Source: Flavobacterium aquicola
GTDB taxonomy: Bacteria > Bacteroidota > Bacteroidia > Flavobacteriales > Flavobacteriaceae
DNA: 64,000 bases
NCBI RefSeq assembly: GCF_003385115.1
Contig: NZ_QUNI01000005.1
Location: 252,446-316,445, forward strand
Direction: 5' to 3'
This document shows, in pieces, positions 16,611 through 24,527 of the stretch. The position numbers and the translations under genes are program-made. A model generated the notes under the pieces. That model saw only the letters and a program-made list of their open reading frames with translations. It did no database searches and was not told the DNA's origin. Position 1 is the stretch's first letter; each line of letters opens with the position of its first letter.

Positions 16611-17606
16611 CTAATCAAGCTCCTCAGTTAGTTTTTTAAATACTGCTTTGGCTTCTTTTCCTTCATACAAAATAGCATAAACAGCATCAATAATTGGTGT
16701 GCTGGCACCGTAACCTTGGTTGAGTTTATAGGCGCTTTTTACGGCATAATAACCTTCGGCAACCATGCTCATTTCCATTTGCGCCGATTTTACGGTATAG
16801 CCTTTCCCAATCATGTTTCCGAACATTCGATTTCTCGAAAAAACAGAATACCCTGTCACCAATAAATCTCCCAAATAGGCTGAATCATTGATGTTTCGCT
16901 TCATTTTATGCACTTTTTTGATGAATTTTTTCATCTCACGAATAGCATTGCTCATAATCACCGACTGGAAATTATCGCCATAACCCAATCCATGTGCAAT
17001 ACCTGCTGCGATGGAATAAATATTTTTTAGCATTGCGGCATATTCAGTACCTATGATATCATCTGATATTTTCGCTTTGATATAGTTTCCAGATAAATTT
17101 TTGGCAACTATTGAAGCTTTTTCAGGATCGCCGCAGGCAATGGTTAAGTACGAGAGTCTTTCCAATGCAACTTCTTCTGCATGGCAAGGACCTGTAATTA
17201 CTCCAATATTGTAATATGGAATGTCGTATTTATAATGAAAATGTTCCCCAACAATTAAACTGGTTTCGGGAACGATTCCTTTTATAGCAGAAAAAATAAT
17301 TTTATCTTTTAAAGATACCGTTAGTTTCTCTAATTCAGCATTTAAAAATGCGGAAGGAATCGCAAATATAATGTAATCTGCATAAGCAACAGCTTCATTA
17401 ATATCGTTCGTAAGTTTTAGTTTTTTATTATCAAACTCAACAGAACTCAAATAATTTGGATTGTGTTTGTGGTTTTTTATGTGTTCAATGGCAGCGTCAT
17501 TTCGCATATACCATGAAATCTCGGGAAGATTTACGCACAACATTTTAGCTATAGCAGTAGCCCAGCTTCCGCCACCAATCACTGCAAATTTTAAATTATC
17601 GGCCAT
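16611..17606 (-). CDS. gpsA: NAD(P)H-dependent glycerol-3-phosphate dehydrogenase
   Basis: This 331-residue cytosolic enzyme makes sn-glycerol 3-phosphate from dihydroxyacetone phosphate for phospholipid synthesis. The Rossmann motif GGGSWATA lies near residue 10, the substrate-site SAIKGIVPET and GPCHAEE in the middle, and the catalytic-lysine helix AAMLKNIYSIAAGIAHGLGYGDN further on. The start is set at the ATG at 17606 (MADNLKFAVIG) rather than a codon at 17627, because a perfect -7 box overlaps the latter, so transcription would begin downstream of it. Confidence 0.95.
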   Translation of the reverse strand: MADNLKFAVIGGGSWATAIAKMLCVNLPEISWYMRNDAAIEHIKNHKHNPNYLSSVEFDNKKLKLTNDINEAVAYADYIIFAIPSAFLNAELEKLTVSLKDKIIFSAIKGIVPETSLIVGEHFHYKYDIPYYNIGVITGPCHAEEVALERLSYLTIACGDPEKASIVAKNLSGNYIKAKISDDIIGTEYAAMLKNIYSIAAGIAHGLGYGDNFQSVIMSNAIREMKKFIKKVHKMKRNINDSAYLGDLLVTGYSVFSRNRMFGNMIGKGYTVKSAQMEMSMVAEGYYAVKSAYKLNQGYGASTPIIDAVYAILYEGKEAKAVFKKLTEELD

Positions 17607-17624
17607 TTTGTTATTAAATTTCAC

Positions 17625-17632
17625 CAAAAGTA
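17625..17632 (-). promoter_or_regulatory. Promoter -7 box for gpsA
   Basis: TACTTTTG on the reverse strand matches TAnnTTTG, 18 bases before the chosen ATG, giving a very short leader. Confidence 0.5.
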
Positions 17633-17843
17633 CTTAAAAATACACCAATAACACAAATTAATTTTTTTGTCAAGTATGGATTTTACAGGGCTTTTTAATG
17701 TCTTTTGCCAAAAAAATAAATTATTTATATTTTTTTTTGATTTTATACAATATTTATACAACACTTACGTTGTAAGTGATTATAAATAAAATGTTTAAGT
17801 AAGAATATGAATTTTGAGTTAGTTAGTTTTGTTTTAGTATTTT

Positions 17844-17883
17844 AAAAAGGCGTCCATTGTGGTTAAATGAGCGCCTTTTTTTT
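17844..17883. terminator. Terminator after the alcohol dehydrogenase gene
   Basis: AAAAAGGCG, loop of about 19 bases, CGCCTTTTTTTT. On the reverse strand it lies 22 bases past the dehydrogenase stop and carries a T-run. The rest of the 17607-17905 gap holds the gpsA promoter, a small hairpin ACACTTAC/GTAAGTG near 17761 and a 12-codon frame at 17807 that I do not call a gene. Confidence 0.75.
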
Positions 17884-17905
17884 ATGAATAGCTGGAACAA
17901 TCTGA

Positions 17906-19069
17906 TTAGTAGCTTGCTAAAACAATTTCTTTTACTTTTTCTAAAGTAATATTTTGTTTTTCTCCCAAGGCTTTCCAGCCTCTTTTTTCAAAACGGTCAA
18001 CAATAAAATCGGCAGTTTTTTCAATGTTTTCAGCGTTTTCAGAAAGCAGGGTTTTCATTCCCATAGTTTGGAAAAAAGTTATCGTTTTTTCTATGGCCTG
18101 CTCAGCAATTTCTTCCTCGGTTCCAGTTAAATTAAAAACACGTTTTCCGTATTGAGCCAATTTTCCTTTTTTGGTTTCAAACATTACTTTATAGAGGTTA
18201 GGACCAATAATTGCAAGTGTTCTGGCATGGTCAATTCCGTAAAGAGCAGTTAATTCGTGTCCAATCATGTGAGTAGCCCAATCGGTTGGAACTCCTTTTT
18301 GAATTAATCCGTTTAATGCCATAGTACAGCTCCACATAAAGTTGGATGCCAAAGAATAATCCGTTGGATTTTCTGCGACATCTGGGCCAATCTGGATTAA
18401 TGTCTGTAAAATACTTTCAGCAATTCGGTCTTGTAAAAATCCCTCATGCACATAAGTCAGGTATTGCTCCAGCACGTGAGTGTAGGCATCTACAACTCCG
18501 TTTTGTAATTGTTTTTTTGGCAATGATTCAATTACGGTAGGATCGCAGATAGAAAATTTTGGAAATAAAGCAGAACCGCCAAAATCCAGTTTTTCATGAG
18601 TAGCTGCAATAGTCACCACCGAGCCCGAGTTCATTTCACTTCCTGTTGCCGGCAAAGTCAAAACTGTTCCAAATGGAACGACATTCGCACCTTCTTTGAA
18701 AAGAATTCTTTTTTTAAGAATATCAATTGGATCTCCTTCAAAAGGAACGGCTGCCGATATGAATTTCACGCCGTCAATAACGCTTCCACCGCCAACTGCT
18801 AGAATAAAATCAATTTTTTGCTCTCTGATAACAGCAACGGCTTTCATCAAAGTTTCAAAATTCGGATTGGCTTCTATTCCGCCAAATTCGACAATATCGT
18901 AACCTTCCAGACTTTTGCGCACCTGCTCGTGAACGCCGTTTGCAAAAATACTTCCGCCTCCATAAGCAAGAAGAATTTTGGCATTGGCCGGAATCAATGT
19001 GTTTAATTTTTCTATTTGTCCTTTACCAAAAACTAGTTTTGTAGGATTGTATAATTCGAAATTCAGCAT
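17906..19069 (-). CDS. Iron-containing alcohol dehydrogenase (YqhD/BdhA type)
   Basis: This is a 387-residue soluble group III alcohol dehydrogenase. The NADPH-binding GGGSV(I)DG motif is at about 93-100. Metal ligands are visible as Asp194 and His198 in DAYTHVLEQY, His267 in THMIGHEL and His281 in YGIDHA. The YGGGSIF segment at 36-42 is typical of the YqhD/butanol dehydrogenase branch, which reduces a broad range of aldehydes with NADPH. It could serve aldehyde detoxification; its neighbour is a DJ-1/PfpI-type protein, also often tied to carbonyl stress, but a long hairpin separates the two. Confidence 0.93.
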   Translation of the reverse strand: MLNFELYNPTKLVFGKGQIEKLNTLIPANAKILLAYGGGSIFANGVHEQVRKSLEGYDIVEFGGIEANPNFETLMKAVAVIREQKIDFILAVGGGSVIDGVKFISAAVPFEGDPIDILKKRILFKEGANVVPFGTVLTLPATGSEMNSGSVVTIAATHEKLDFGGSALFPKFSICDPTVIESLPKKQLQNGVVDAYTHVLEQYLTYVHEGFLQDRIAESILQTLIQIGPDVAENPTDYSLASNFMWSCTMALNGLIQKGVPTDWATHMIGHELTALYGIDHARTLAIIGPNLYKVMFETKKGKLAQYGKRVFNLTGTEEEIAEQAIEKTITFFQTMGMKTLLSENAENIEKTADFIVDRFEKRGWKALGEKQNITLEKVKEIVLASY

Positions 19070-19103
19070 GATGATTTTTTTTAGAGATACTAAGTTACTA
19101 AGT

Positions 19104-19146
19104 TTCTGAGATGCTAAGTTCTTTTAACTCACTTAGCATCTCAGAA
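19104..19146. repeat. 16-bp perfect inverted repeat, CTTAG/CTGAG family
   Basis: TTCTGAGATGCTAAGT (19104-19119) and ACTTAGCATCTCAGAA (19131-19146) flank an 11-base loop in the spacer between the PfpI-like gene and the dehydrogenase gene. The motif resembles the batD-batE spacer repeat. Confidence 0.85.
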
Positions 19147-19161
19147 TCTCAGCAGCTTTGA

Positions 19162-19932
19162 TTATTTTTTTGAATTCAATTGTACCAATAATTTTTCTGC
19201 AACTAGTTTAGATGAAGCTGGATTTTGACCTGTGATCAATAAACCATCTTCTACTGCGTATGCTCCCCAATCAGCTCCTTTGGAATATATAGCTCCATTT
19301 TTTTGTAACTCGTCTTCTAGTAAGAAAGGAACAATTTTGGACAATCCAACAGCATCTTCTTCAGTGTTAGCAAATCCGGTTACTTTTTTTCCTTTTACCA
19401 AAAATTCACCATTTACTTTTACATTTTTTAAAACAGCAGGAGCATGACATACAAAAGCAACTGGTTTTTTATGCGTATAGAAAGATTCAATCAAAGCGAT
19501 AGAGTTTTTGTCTTCAACTAAATCCCAAAGCGGTCCGTGACCTCCAGGATAAAACACAGCGTCATAATCAGCCTGATTTACATCTGCTAATTTTTTGGTG
19601 TTTTTTAGTTTTTCCAATAAAACTTTATCGGCGTCAAATCGTTTGGTGTCTTCGGTAGCTGATGAAGGATCAGCACTTTTTGGGTCTATTGGAGGCTGTC
19701 CTCCCTTTGGAGTTGCAATGTCAATAATCACTCCTTTGTCCAATAATGCATAATATGGCGCAGCCAATTCTTCGGTCCAAAATCCTGTTTTTTCTCCTGT
19801 GTTACCTAATTGATCGTGACTGGTAACTACGAATAATACTTTTTTCATCTTTTTGTTATTTTGTTTTTGCGCAGCTGCTATAAAGGAACCTGCAATTAAT
19901 AATACGATTGTTAATAGACTTATTTTTTTCAT
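19162..19932 (-). CDS. Exported DJ-1/PfpI family protein (Hsp31-like)
   Basis: This is a 256-residue precursor with a signal peptide (MKKISLLTIVLLIAGSFIAAAQ), so it acts outside the cytoplasm. The mature part is a class I glutamine-amidotransferase-like fold: GFWTEELAAPYYAL with the conserved acidic residue, YPGGHGPLWDL, and the nucleophile elbow FVCHAPAVL with the reactive cysteine. Hsp31/DJ-1 relatives are chaperones or glyoxalase III/deglycase-like enzymes; which applies here is unknown. The start at 19932 is chosen because it gives a clean signal peptide and lies 30 bases below a good promoter. It is divergent from a LysR regulator. Confidence 0.9.
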   Translation of the reverse strand: MKKISLLTIVLLIAGSFIAAAQKQNNKKMKKVLFVVTSHDQLGNTGEKTGFWTEELAAPYYALLDKGVIIDIATPKGGQPPIDPKSADPSSATEDTKRFDADKVLLEKLKNTKKLADVNQADYDAVFYPGGHGPLWDLVEDKNSIALIESFYTHKKPVAFVCHAPAVLKNVKVNGEFLVKGKKVTGFANTEEDAVGLSKIVPFLLEDELQKNGAIYSKGADWGAYAVEDGLLITGQNPASSKLVAEKLLVQLNSKK

Positions 19933-19948
19933 GATTTTATTTATTTGA

Positions 19949-19991
19949 TATTTATCGATGAGCAAATTTATGACGAATATGGTATCAGTAA
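19949..19991 (-). promoter_or_regulatory. Promoter of the PfpI-like gene (TTA-N18-TAAATTTG)
   Basis: On the reverse strand TTA is followed after 18 bases by a perfect -7 box TAAATTTG (19963-19970). The same spacing and -33 variant precede gdhA. It lies in the 99-base space shared with the divergent LysR gene, a likely operator location. Confidence 0.6.
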
Positions 19992-20004
19992 AAATAATTT
20001 AAAT

Positions 20005-20012
20005 TATGTTTG
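20005..20012 (+). promoter_or_regulatory. Promoter -7 box for the LysR regulator
   Basis: TATGTTTG matches TAnnTTTG perfectly, 20 bases before the ATG at 20032. It is about 35 bases from the opposing -7 box, so one bound regulator could affect both promoters. Confidence 0.55.
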
Positions 20013-20031
20013 TGATAAATTTATTTATATA

Positions 20032-20928
20032 ATGGTTAATCTTGAATGGTACCGAACGTTTAAATCGGTGTATAAAAACGGAAATTTTTCTTTGGCGGCC
20101 AAAGAATTATTTATAAGCCAGCCTGCTGTAAGTCAGCAGATAGTAATGTTGGAGGCACATGTCGGTTATAAGCTTTTTAATCGAAAGTCCAAAGGGGTAG
20201 AACCAACGGAATACGCTAAGTTACTCAATAATCTGATTATAGATGCGTTAGACCGATTGGAAAATGTAGAGAACGGATTTAGAGCCAAAGCTTTCAATGC
20301 CAACCGATTATTGTCAGTTGGTATTTCCAAACATTTGATGAGCAGTATCGGGAGCGCATTGGTCGCAAAATTTGATTTTATCGATTTCACGTTTCATAAT
20401 AACGATTCGCTTTTTGATTTGGTAAATACCAAAAAATTGGATTTTGCAATCGTAACCAAGAAGTTTGACACTTTTGATACGATTCAGAAAAAGGTCGGCG
20501 ATATTAAACAAATTATTGTTGGATCCACCGAGATCGATTCTACCGTATTAAAAACAGCAATTAAAAATAAAGATTTTACGGCAATTGAAAACTGGCTGAA
20601 TGAACAAAAGTGGTACAGCCACGATGCCGGAATTCCGCACGTTAAATTATTCTGGCTTCATGTTTTTGCTAAAAAAAGGCCTTCGATTGTGGCCAATTAT
20701 ATCATCCCATCCGAATATGAAATGCTCGAAATCCTCAGTAAAAATACAGGAGTTGCAGTAACTTGGAATTGCAATGCCAAAAATCTGATTCAGGAAAAAA
20801 AACTGCAGTTACTTTGGAACAGCAAAGAAATGCCAAGTACAGAAGTATTTTTATTATCTGGGAAAAAAGATAATATGAGTACTTTTTTTCAGGATATAGA
20901 AACGGAATTGAAAGGGGTTTTGGGGTAG
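20032..20928 (+). CDS. LysR-family transcriptional regulator
   Basis: This is a 298-residue regulator. The winged helix-turn-helix lies at about residues 3-62 (LEWYRTFKSVYKNGNFSLAA then KELFISQPAVSQQI), followed by a linker helix and a periplasmic-binding-protein-like effector domain. The start at 20032 (MVNLEWYRTF) fits the family N-terminus and the promoter; the longer in-frame extension runs through the promoter region. LysR genes commonly control the gene divergent from them, here the exported DJ-1/PfpI protein. The effector is unknown. Its stop abuts the end of the convergent nadD with no spacer. Confidence 0.93.
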   Translation: MVNLEWYRTFKSVYKNGNFSLAAKELFISQPAVSQQIVMLEAHVGYKLFNRKSKGVEPTEYAKLLNNLIIDALDRLENVENGFRAKAFNANRLLSVGISKHLMSSIGSALVAKFDFIDFTFHNNDSLFDLVNTKKLDFAIVTKKFDTFDTIQKKVGDIKQIIVGSTEIDSTVLKTAIKNKDFTAIENWLNEQKWYSHDAGIPHVKLFWLHVFAKKRPSIVANYIIPSEYEMLEILSKNTGVAVTWNCNAKNLIQEKKLQLLWNSKEMPSTEVFLLSGKKDNMSTFFQDIETELKGVLG

Positions 20929-21510
20929 TTACTTTCTATAAAAATTATTATGATCAATATATTCCCAGACTTTATTAGGCAATAAAGGCTGGACATTTTT
21001 CCCTTTCTTCACATTCTCCCGAATAAAAGTCGATGAGATCTCCACAATAGGAGCATCAATTAAATGGATTTTAGGATGATTTTTTAGTTCTAGATTCTCG
21101 GCTTCGGCAGAAATACGGGGATAAACGTAGATATCGCGGTGTTCCAAAATCACTTCATAATTTTTCCATTTGTGTAATGACTTTAAATTGTCTTCGCCCA
21201 TAATTAAGGAAAATTCATGATTAGGATATTTTTCCTGTAAATGAACCAGTGTATTTACGGTATAATTGGGTTGCGATAATTTGAACTCAATGTCAGATGG
21301 TTTTATTTTTTGAAAATCTTCTGTGGCGAGATAAACCATCTGCAGACGATGATAATCATCAAGCAGAGTTGCTTTCTTTTTTAACGGATTATGCGGTGTA
21401 ACCACCATCCAAACCTGATCCAAATCGGCATGTTCTGCCATATGATTGGCAATGATAAGATGCCCAATATGTATGGGATTGAACGTTCCGAAATAGAGAC
21501 CGATTTTCAT
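20929..21510 (-). CDS. nadD: Nicotinate-nucleotide adenylyltransferase
   Basis: This 193-residue cytosolic enzyme of NAD synthesis transfers AMP from ATP to nicotinate mononucleotide. The nucleotidyltransferase signature GTFNPIHIGHL is at about residues 8-18 and the second motif ISSTFIREN near 157-165. The length is normal. The ATG directly abuts three copies of a 15-base tandem repeat. It belongs to the yicC-gmk-nadD group common in Bacteroidota, here interrupted by two extra genes. Confidence 0.95.
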   Translation of the reverse strand: MKIGLYFGTFNPIHIGHLIIANHMAEHADLDQVWMVVTPHNPLKKKATLLDDYHRLQMVYLATEDFQKIKPSDIEFKLSQPNYTVNTLVHLQEKYPNHEFSLIMGEDNLKSLHKWKNYEVILEHRDIYVYPRISAEAENLELKNHPKIHLIDAPIVEISSTFIRENVKKGKNVQPLLPNKVWEYIDHNNFYRK

Positions 21511-21554
21511 TTTTTAGTCCTTAGTTTTTTAGTCCTTAGTTTTTTAGTCCTTAG
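21510..21554. repeat. Tandem 15-base repeat x3 at the nadD start
   Basis: Three exact copies of TTTTTTAGTCCTTAG. The first unit shares its first base with the nadD ATG (21508-21510). The core AGTCCTTAG recurs in an inverted pair at 21991-22067 on the other side of the four-helix-bundle gene. Confidence 0.9.
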
Positions 21555-21596
21555 TTGCTATGTGCTAAAGATTGAAAAACTAGGGATTAACAATTA

Positions 21597-21959
21597 CTAT
21601 TTTAAATTTTTTGAAAAAGCATTTATCATTTTACCTTCTTCTTCAATTAAGAATAAAAGTTCATTGAATATATCTTCATTTTGAATAAATTCTAGTTCTT
21701 TTGCGATTATTAATTGTGTTTCTAATTCGTTTAAAGAACCTCTTGAAATATTCAAAAAATGATTGAATGATTTGTCGGTTTGTCGTCCAAAACCTTCTGC
21801 AATATTAGAAGGAATTGACACACTTGCTCTTTTCAACTGACTTGTTAGAGCATATATTTCTTCTTTTGGGAAATCCTTAGTGAGTTTGTAAATTAAAACA
21901 ACAATTTTAATCCCTTTTTGCCAAATAAGTAATTCTTTGTATGATTTAATCCCACTCAT
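21597..21959 (-). CDS. Four-helix-bundle protein (23S rRNA intervening-sequence protein family)
   Basis: This is a 120-residue helical protein matching the S23/IVS family pattern: YKELLIWQKGIKIVVLIYKL at the start, FPKEEIYALTSQLKRASVSIPSNIAEGFGR in the middle, and NELETQLIIAKEL near the end. Founding members are encoded inside 23S rRNA intervening sequences, but free-standing copies are widespread in Bacteroidota and their function is unknown. It splits the nadD-gmk pair and is flanked on both sides by repeats sharing the core AGTCCTTAG, which hints that the gene was inserted. Confidence 0.9.
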   Translation of the reverse strand: MSGIKSYKELLIWQKGIKIVVLIYKLTKDFPKEEIYALTSQLKRASVSIPSNIAEGFGRQTDKSFNHFLNISRGSLNELETQLIIAKELEFIQNEDIFNELLFLIEEEGKMINAFSKNLK

Positions 21960-21990
21960 AAATATCTCTAATTTTATATTTTGTTAAAGC

Positions 21991-22067
21991 AGTCCTTAGA
22001 TTTTAGTACTCTGTCGTTTAGAAATAATCATGAGGGCTATGGACTAAAAATCTAATTACTAAGGACT
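21991..22067. repeat. Inverted AGTCCTTAG pair flanking the four-helix-bundle gene
   Basis: AGTCCTTAG at 21991-21999 pairs with CTAAGGACT at 22059-22067; adjacent GATTTTAGT/ACTAAAAATC segments extend the symmetry. The right arm overlaps the gmk stop codon. The core is the same as in the tandem repeat at 21510-21554. Confidence 0.7.
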
Positions 22068-22638
22068 ATTTAGAAACAAAATCCTTCACCAGCTGATGCG
22101 CTTCTTCAAGAGCCACTTCCAAATCATAGTTTTTGATAATCACATCAAATTGAGGTGCAGTTGCCAGTTCTACCGAAGCTTTTGCAATTCGCATATTGAT
22201 TTTATCTTCGCTTTCGGTGGAGCGTTCTTTCAGCCTTCTTTTGAGTTCATCGACACTTGGAGGTTTTACAAAAACTGCCAAAGTTTCTTCAGGAAATTTA
22301 TGTTTAATGCGTAAACCGCCGGCCACATCAATGTCAAAAATCACGTTTTTACCTAGCGCCCAAATGCGTTCAACCTCGCTTTTTAGCGTACCGTAAAAAT
22401 TATCGCGATACACTTCTTCCCACTCTACAAAATCTTCTGCTCGGATATGATTTTTAAACTCTGCCAAAGACATAAAGTAATAATCCTTTCCGCTTACTTC
22501 TTCTACACGGGCTTCACGCGTCGCGGCCGAAATAGAAAACTCCAAATTCAAGTCTTCCTGCTTTAATAAATGTCTAACTATAGTGGTTTTCCCAGATCCA
22601 GATGGCGCCGAGAATACGATTAATTTTCCTTTTTTCAT
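22066..22638 (-). CDS. gmk: Guanylate kinase
   Basis: This is a 190-residue enzyme that phosphorylates GMP to GDP. The P-loop SAPSGSGKTT is at about 9-18, the GMP-binding region SAATREARVEEVSGKDYYFMS follows, and the GTLKSEVERIWALGKNVIFDIDVAGG segment is diagnostic of the family. It lies downstream of yicC and the lipoprotein gene on the same strand with short spacers, so the three are probably co-transcribed. The stop codon sits inside an inverted-repeat arm. Confidence 0.96.
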   Translation of the reverse strand: MKKGKLIVFSAPSGSGKTTIVRHLLKQEDLNLEFSISAATREARVEEVSGKDYYFMSLAEFKNHIRAEDFVEWEEVYRDNFYGTLKSEVERIWALGKNVIFDIDVAGGLRIKHKFPEETLAVFVKPPSVDELKRRLKERSTESEDKINMRIAKASVELATAPQFDVIIKNYDLEVALEEAHQLVKDFVSK

Positions 22639-22661
22639 TGGTATTATTGTAAATGCAAATG

Positions 22662-23402
22662 TTAATTTGCAGTTTCATTTTCTATTAATGGACTAAAATT
22701 TTTAAATCTTGTATAAATTTCTAAATCTTTAATTTTTTCTTTCTTTAAAGTCTTATGCTCTCCTTTTTTGCCAACGAGATAAACTTCTCTATAATTATCA
22801 TATAGCTCAACTCCTGCAAATTCTCTCAAAGTATAGTGATCAATTTTTAAAAAAACTGTTGAAGTTCCTCCATAAACCATCCAAGAATCAATGCAATTTA
22901 AGACTTCATTATATTGCAAGTTTGGATAATTATCTGAATTTCTAATTAATTTCAATTTTCCAGTAGTTTTTTCAAAAATTAATAATGTCCGAATTTCATT
23001 TGCTCCACGTGCAGCAACAGATGACTGAAATGTAAAATCATTTAATTTATCATTATTAAAATCAGTAGTTTTTGGATCACAAGACACAACTCCGTCTTTA
23101 GGTAAAACTATTTTTTGTTTTTCAAGCCAGTGATTTTCTTGCTTTTCGGAGAATTTAATTTCGACATAAGTACTATCCATATTGTTATATGAATTGAGCT
23201 CTACTTTATATTTTCCTTTTTCTCCAATGTTTGTACTGTCAATAAAACTTTCTCTTAAAACAATTTCATTAATTGTTTTAACACTATCTTTTTTAACAAT
23301 TATGGTTTTTTCTTTTTTTGTGATGATTGAATTCTTTTTTTCTTTTGGATTATTACAACCAAAAAATAAGAAGGCAAAAAATAAAATAAAACCATTTTTC
23401 AT
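22662..23402 (-). CDS. Predicted lipoprotein, 246 residues, function unknown
   Basis: A lipoprotein signal is visible: hydrophobic stretch 5-14 and lipobox FFGC with the acylated Cys at residue 16. A lysine-rich linker follows (18-45). The globular part has a strand-rich pattern including DFNNDKLNDFTFQSSVAARGANE (about 114-136). The motif DFNNDKLNDF resembles a calcium-binding EF-hand/FG-GAP type loop (D-x-N-x-D-x-x-x-D), so the protein may bind Ca2+. It separates yicC from gmk, which are usually adjacent in this phylum. Confidence 0.7.
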   Translation of the reverse strand: MKNGFILFFAFLFFGCNNPKEKKNSIITKKEKTIIVKKDSVKTINEIVLRESFIDSTNIGEKGKYKVELNSYNNMDSTYVEIKFSEKQENHWLEKQKIVLPKDGVVSCDPKTTDFNNDKLNDFTFQSSVAARGANEIRTLLIFEKTTGKLKLIRNSDNYPNLQYNEVLNCIDSWMVYGGTSTVFLKIDHYTLREFAGVELYDNYREVYLVGKKGEHKTLKKEKIKDLEIYTRFKNFSPLIENETAN

Positions 23403-23412
23403 TAATTAAACT

Positions 23413-24273
23413 TTACAAAACATTTAACACCTGCTCCTTAATTTTTTCCAATTCATCTTTCATCTGAACCACTAATTTTTGCATCTGTGCATGATTTGAT
23501 TTGGAACCCATCGTGTTGATTTCACGTCCCATTTCCTGTGTTATGAATCCAAGTTTTCTACCGTTGGCTTCCGTTCCGTTTATGGTTTCAAGGAAATAAT
23601 CTAAGTGATTCGTCAAGCGGACTTTTTCTTCAGTAATATCAAGTTTCTCTAAGTAATAAATCAATTCCTGCTCAAAACGGTTCTCGTCAACATTAACTTT
23701 CAATTCAGAAATAGCAGTCTGCAAACGATCTTTAATCGCCTGAACACGTTCCGGATCAAGTTCCAATGCTTCATTCATAAATTGGCGAATGTTCCCAATT
23801 CTCAACTGAAATTCATTTTCCAATGATTTCCCCTCGTCTTTGCGAAAATTTAAGATGTTCTGTAACGCTTCTTCGATGGCAGTTTGGATTTGTGCCCAAT
23901 CATTTTCGTCGATTTCCTCGCGTTCAATTTTCATCGTGTCGGGCATGCGTACGGCCATTTTCATCAATTCGGTTTCATCGGCATCGGCATAAACCTCTCG
24001 TAACTGACTGATGTATGCTTTTACGATAGGCACATTGACTTTGGTCGAAGTCTGTTCGGCAGTACTTTCGATAAAAATCGAAAAATCCACTTTCCCTCTC
24101 TCCAGTTTCAGGGCGATTTGGTTGCGCAAACCCAGTTCCATTTCGCGGTACAGCGAAGGCATTCGCACATTCAAATCCAAACCTTTACTGTTTAAAGATT
24201 TTACTTCTACCGTAATTTTTTTGGTTGGCAATTGCAAAGTCGCTTTACCAAAACCAGTCATCGATTGTATCAT
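23413..24273 (-). CDS. yicC: YicC/YloC family endoribonuclease
   Basis: This is a 286-residue protein starting MIQSMTGFGKA, the family hallmark. The C-terminal part carries LTNHLDYFLETINGTEANGRKLGFITQEMGREINTMGSKSN, the conserved DUF1732-type region. YicC relatives are metal-dependent endoribonucleases linked to small-RNA turnover in E. coli. It heads a leftward unit with the lipoprotein gene and gmk. A perfect -7 box lies 20 bases upstream. Confidence 0.94.
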   Translation of the reverse strand: MIQSMTGFGKATLQLPTKKITVEVKSLNSKGLDLNVRMPSLYREMELGLRNQIALKLERGKVDFSIFIESTAEQTSTKVNVPIVKAYISQLREVYADADETELMKMAVRMPDTMKIEREEIDENDWAQIQTAIEEALQNILNFRKDEGKSLENEFQLRIGNIRQFMNEALELDPERVQAIKDRLQTAISELKVNVDENRFEQELIYYLEKLDITEEKVRLTNHLDYFLETINGTEANGRKLGFITQEMGREINTMGSKSNHAQMQKLVVQMKDELEKIKEQVLNVL

Positions 24274-24292
24274 ATATTTTTCTAAAAGTGTT

Positions 24293-24300
24293 CAAAGATA
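24293..24300 (-). promoter_or_regulatory. Promoter -7 box for yicC
   Basis: TATCTTTG on the reverse strand is a perfect TAnnTTTG, 20 bases before the ATG at 24273. Confidence 0.55.
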
Positions 24301-24418
24301 AGAAAAAAGTGGTCAGTGGTCAGTTTTTAGTAATCAGTGCGTCACAACACAGATTATTTTTCGAGAAGACGAAAATTGATTCTTTTTTTGGAGCAGAAAC
24401 ATTAGGCATTTTTAGCAG

Positions 24419-24494
24419 GCATTGGTCCCGCTTTCCGTTACAATCTTGCGGGCTGAACCCCAGCCCACAAGGATTTCCACTTCAATCGGGGCTA
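24419..24494. repeat. Structured dispersed element, copy 2
   Basis: Inner stem TTGCGGGCT / AGCCCACAA (one mismatch) around the GAACCCC loop; outer CCCG / CGGG pair (5' GTCCCGCTTTCC, 3' CAATCGGGGCTA). It shares the loop and the flanks TCTT, AAGGAT and GGGCTA with copy 1 at 15824-15906, but its stem bases differ in a compensatory way. Confidence 0.65.
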
Positions 24495-24527
24495 AAGAGA
24501 AACATTTGTAATTTTTTTAGGCATCTT

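Noticed and set aside
17807..17845. 12-codon ORF before a terminator
   Set aside because: It is too short to support, and the terminator is better explained as that of the leftward alcohol dehydrogenase gene.
21510..21554. CRISPR-like array
   Set aside because: The three 15-base units are contiguous with no spacers, and no cas gene is present.
21597..21959. 23S rRNA intervening sequence
   Set aside because: The encoded protein belongs to that family, but no rRNA sequence flanks it.
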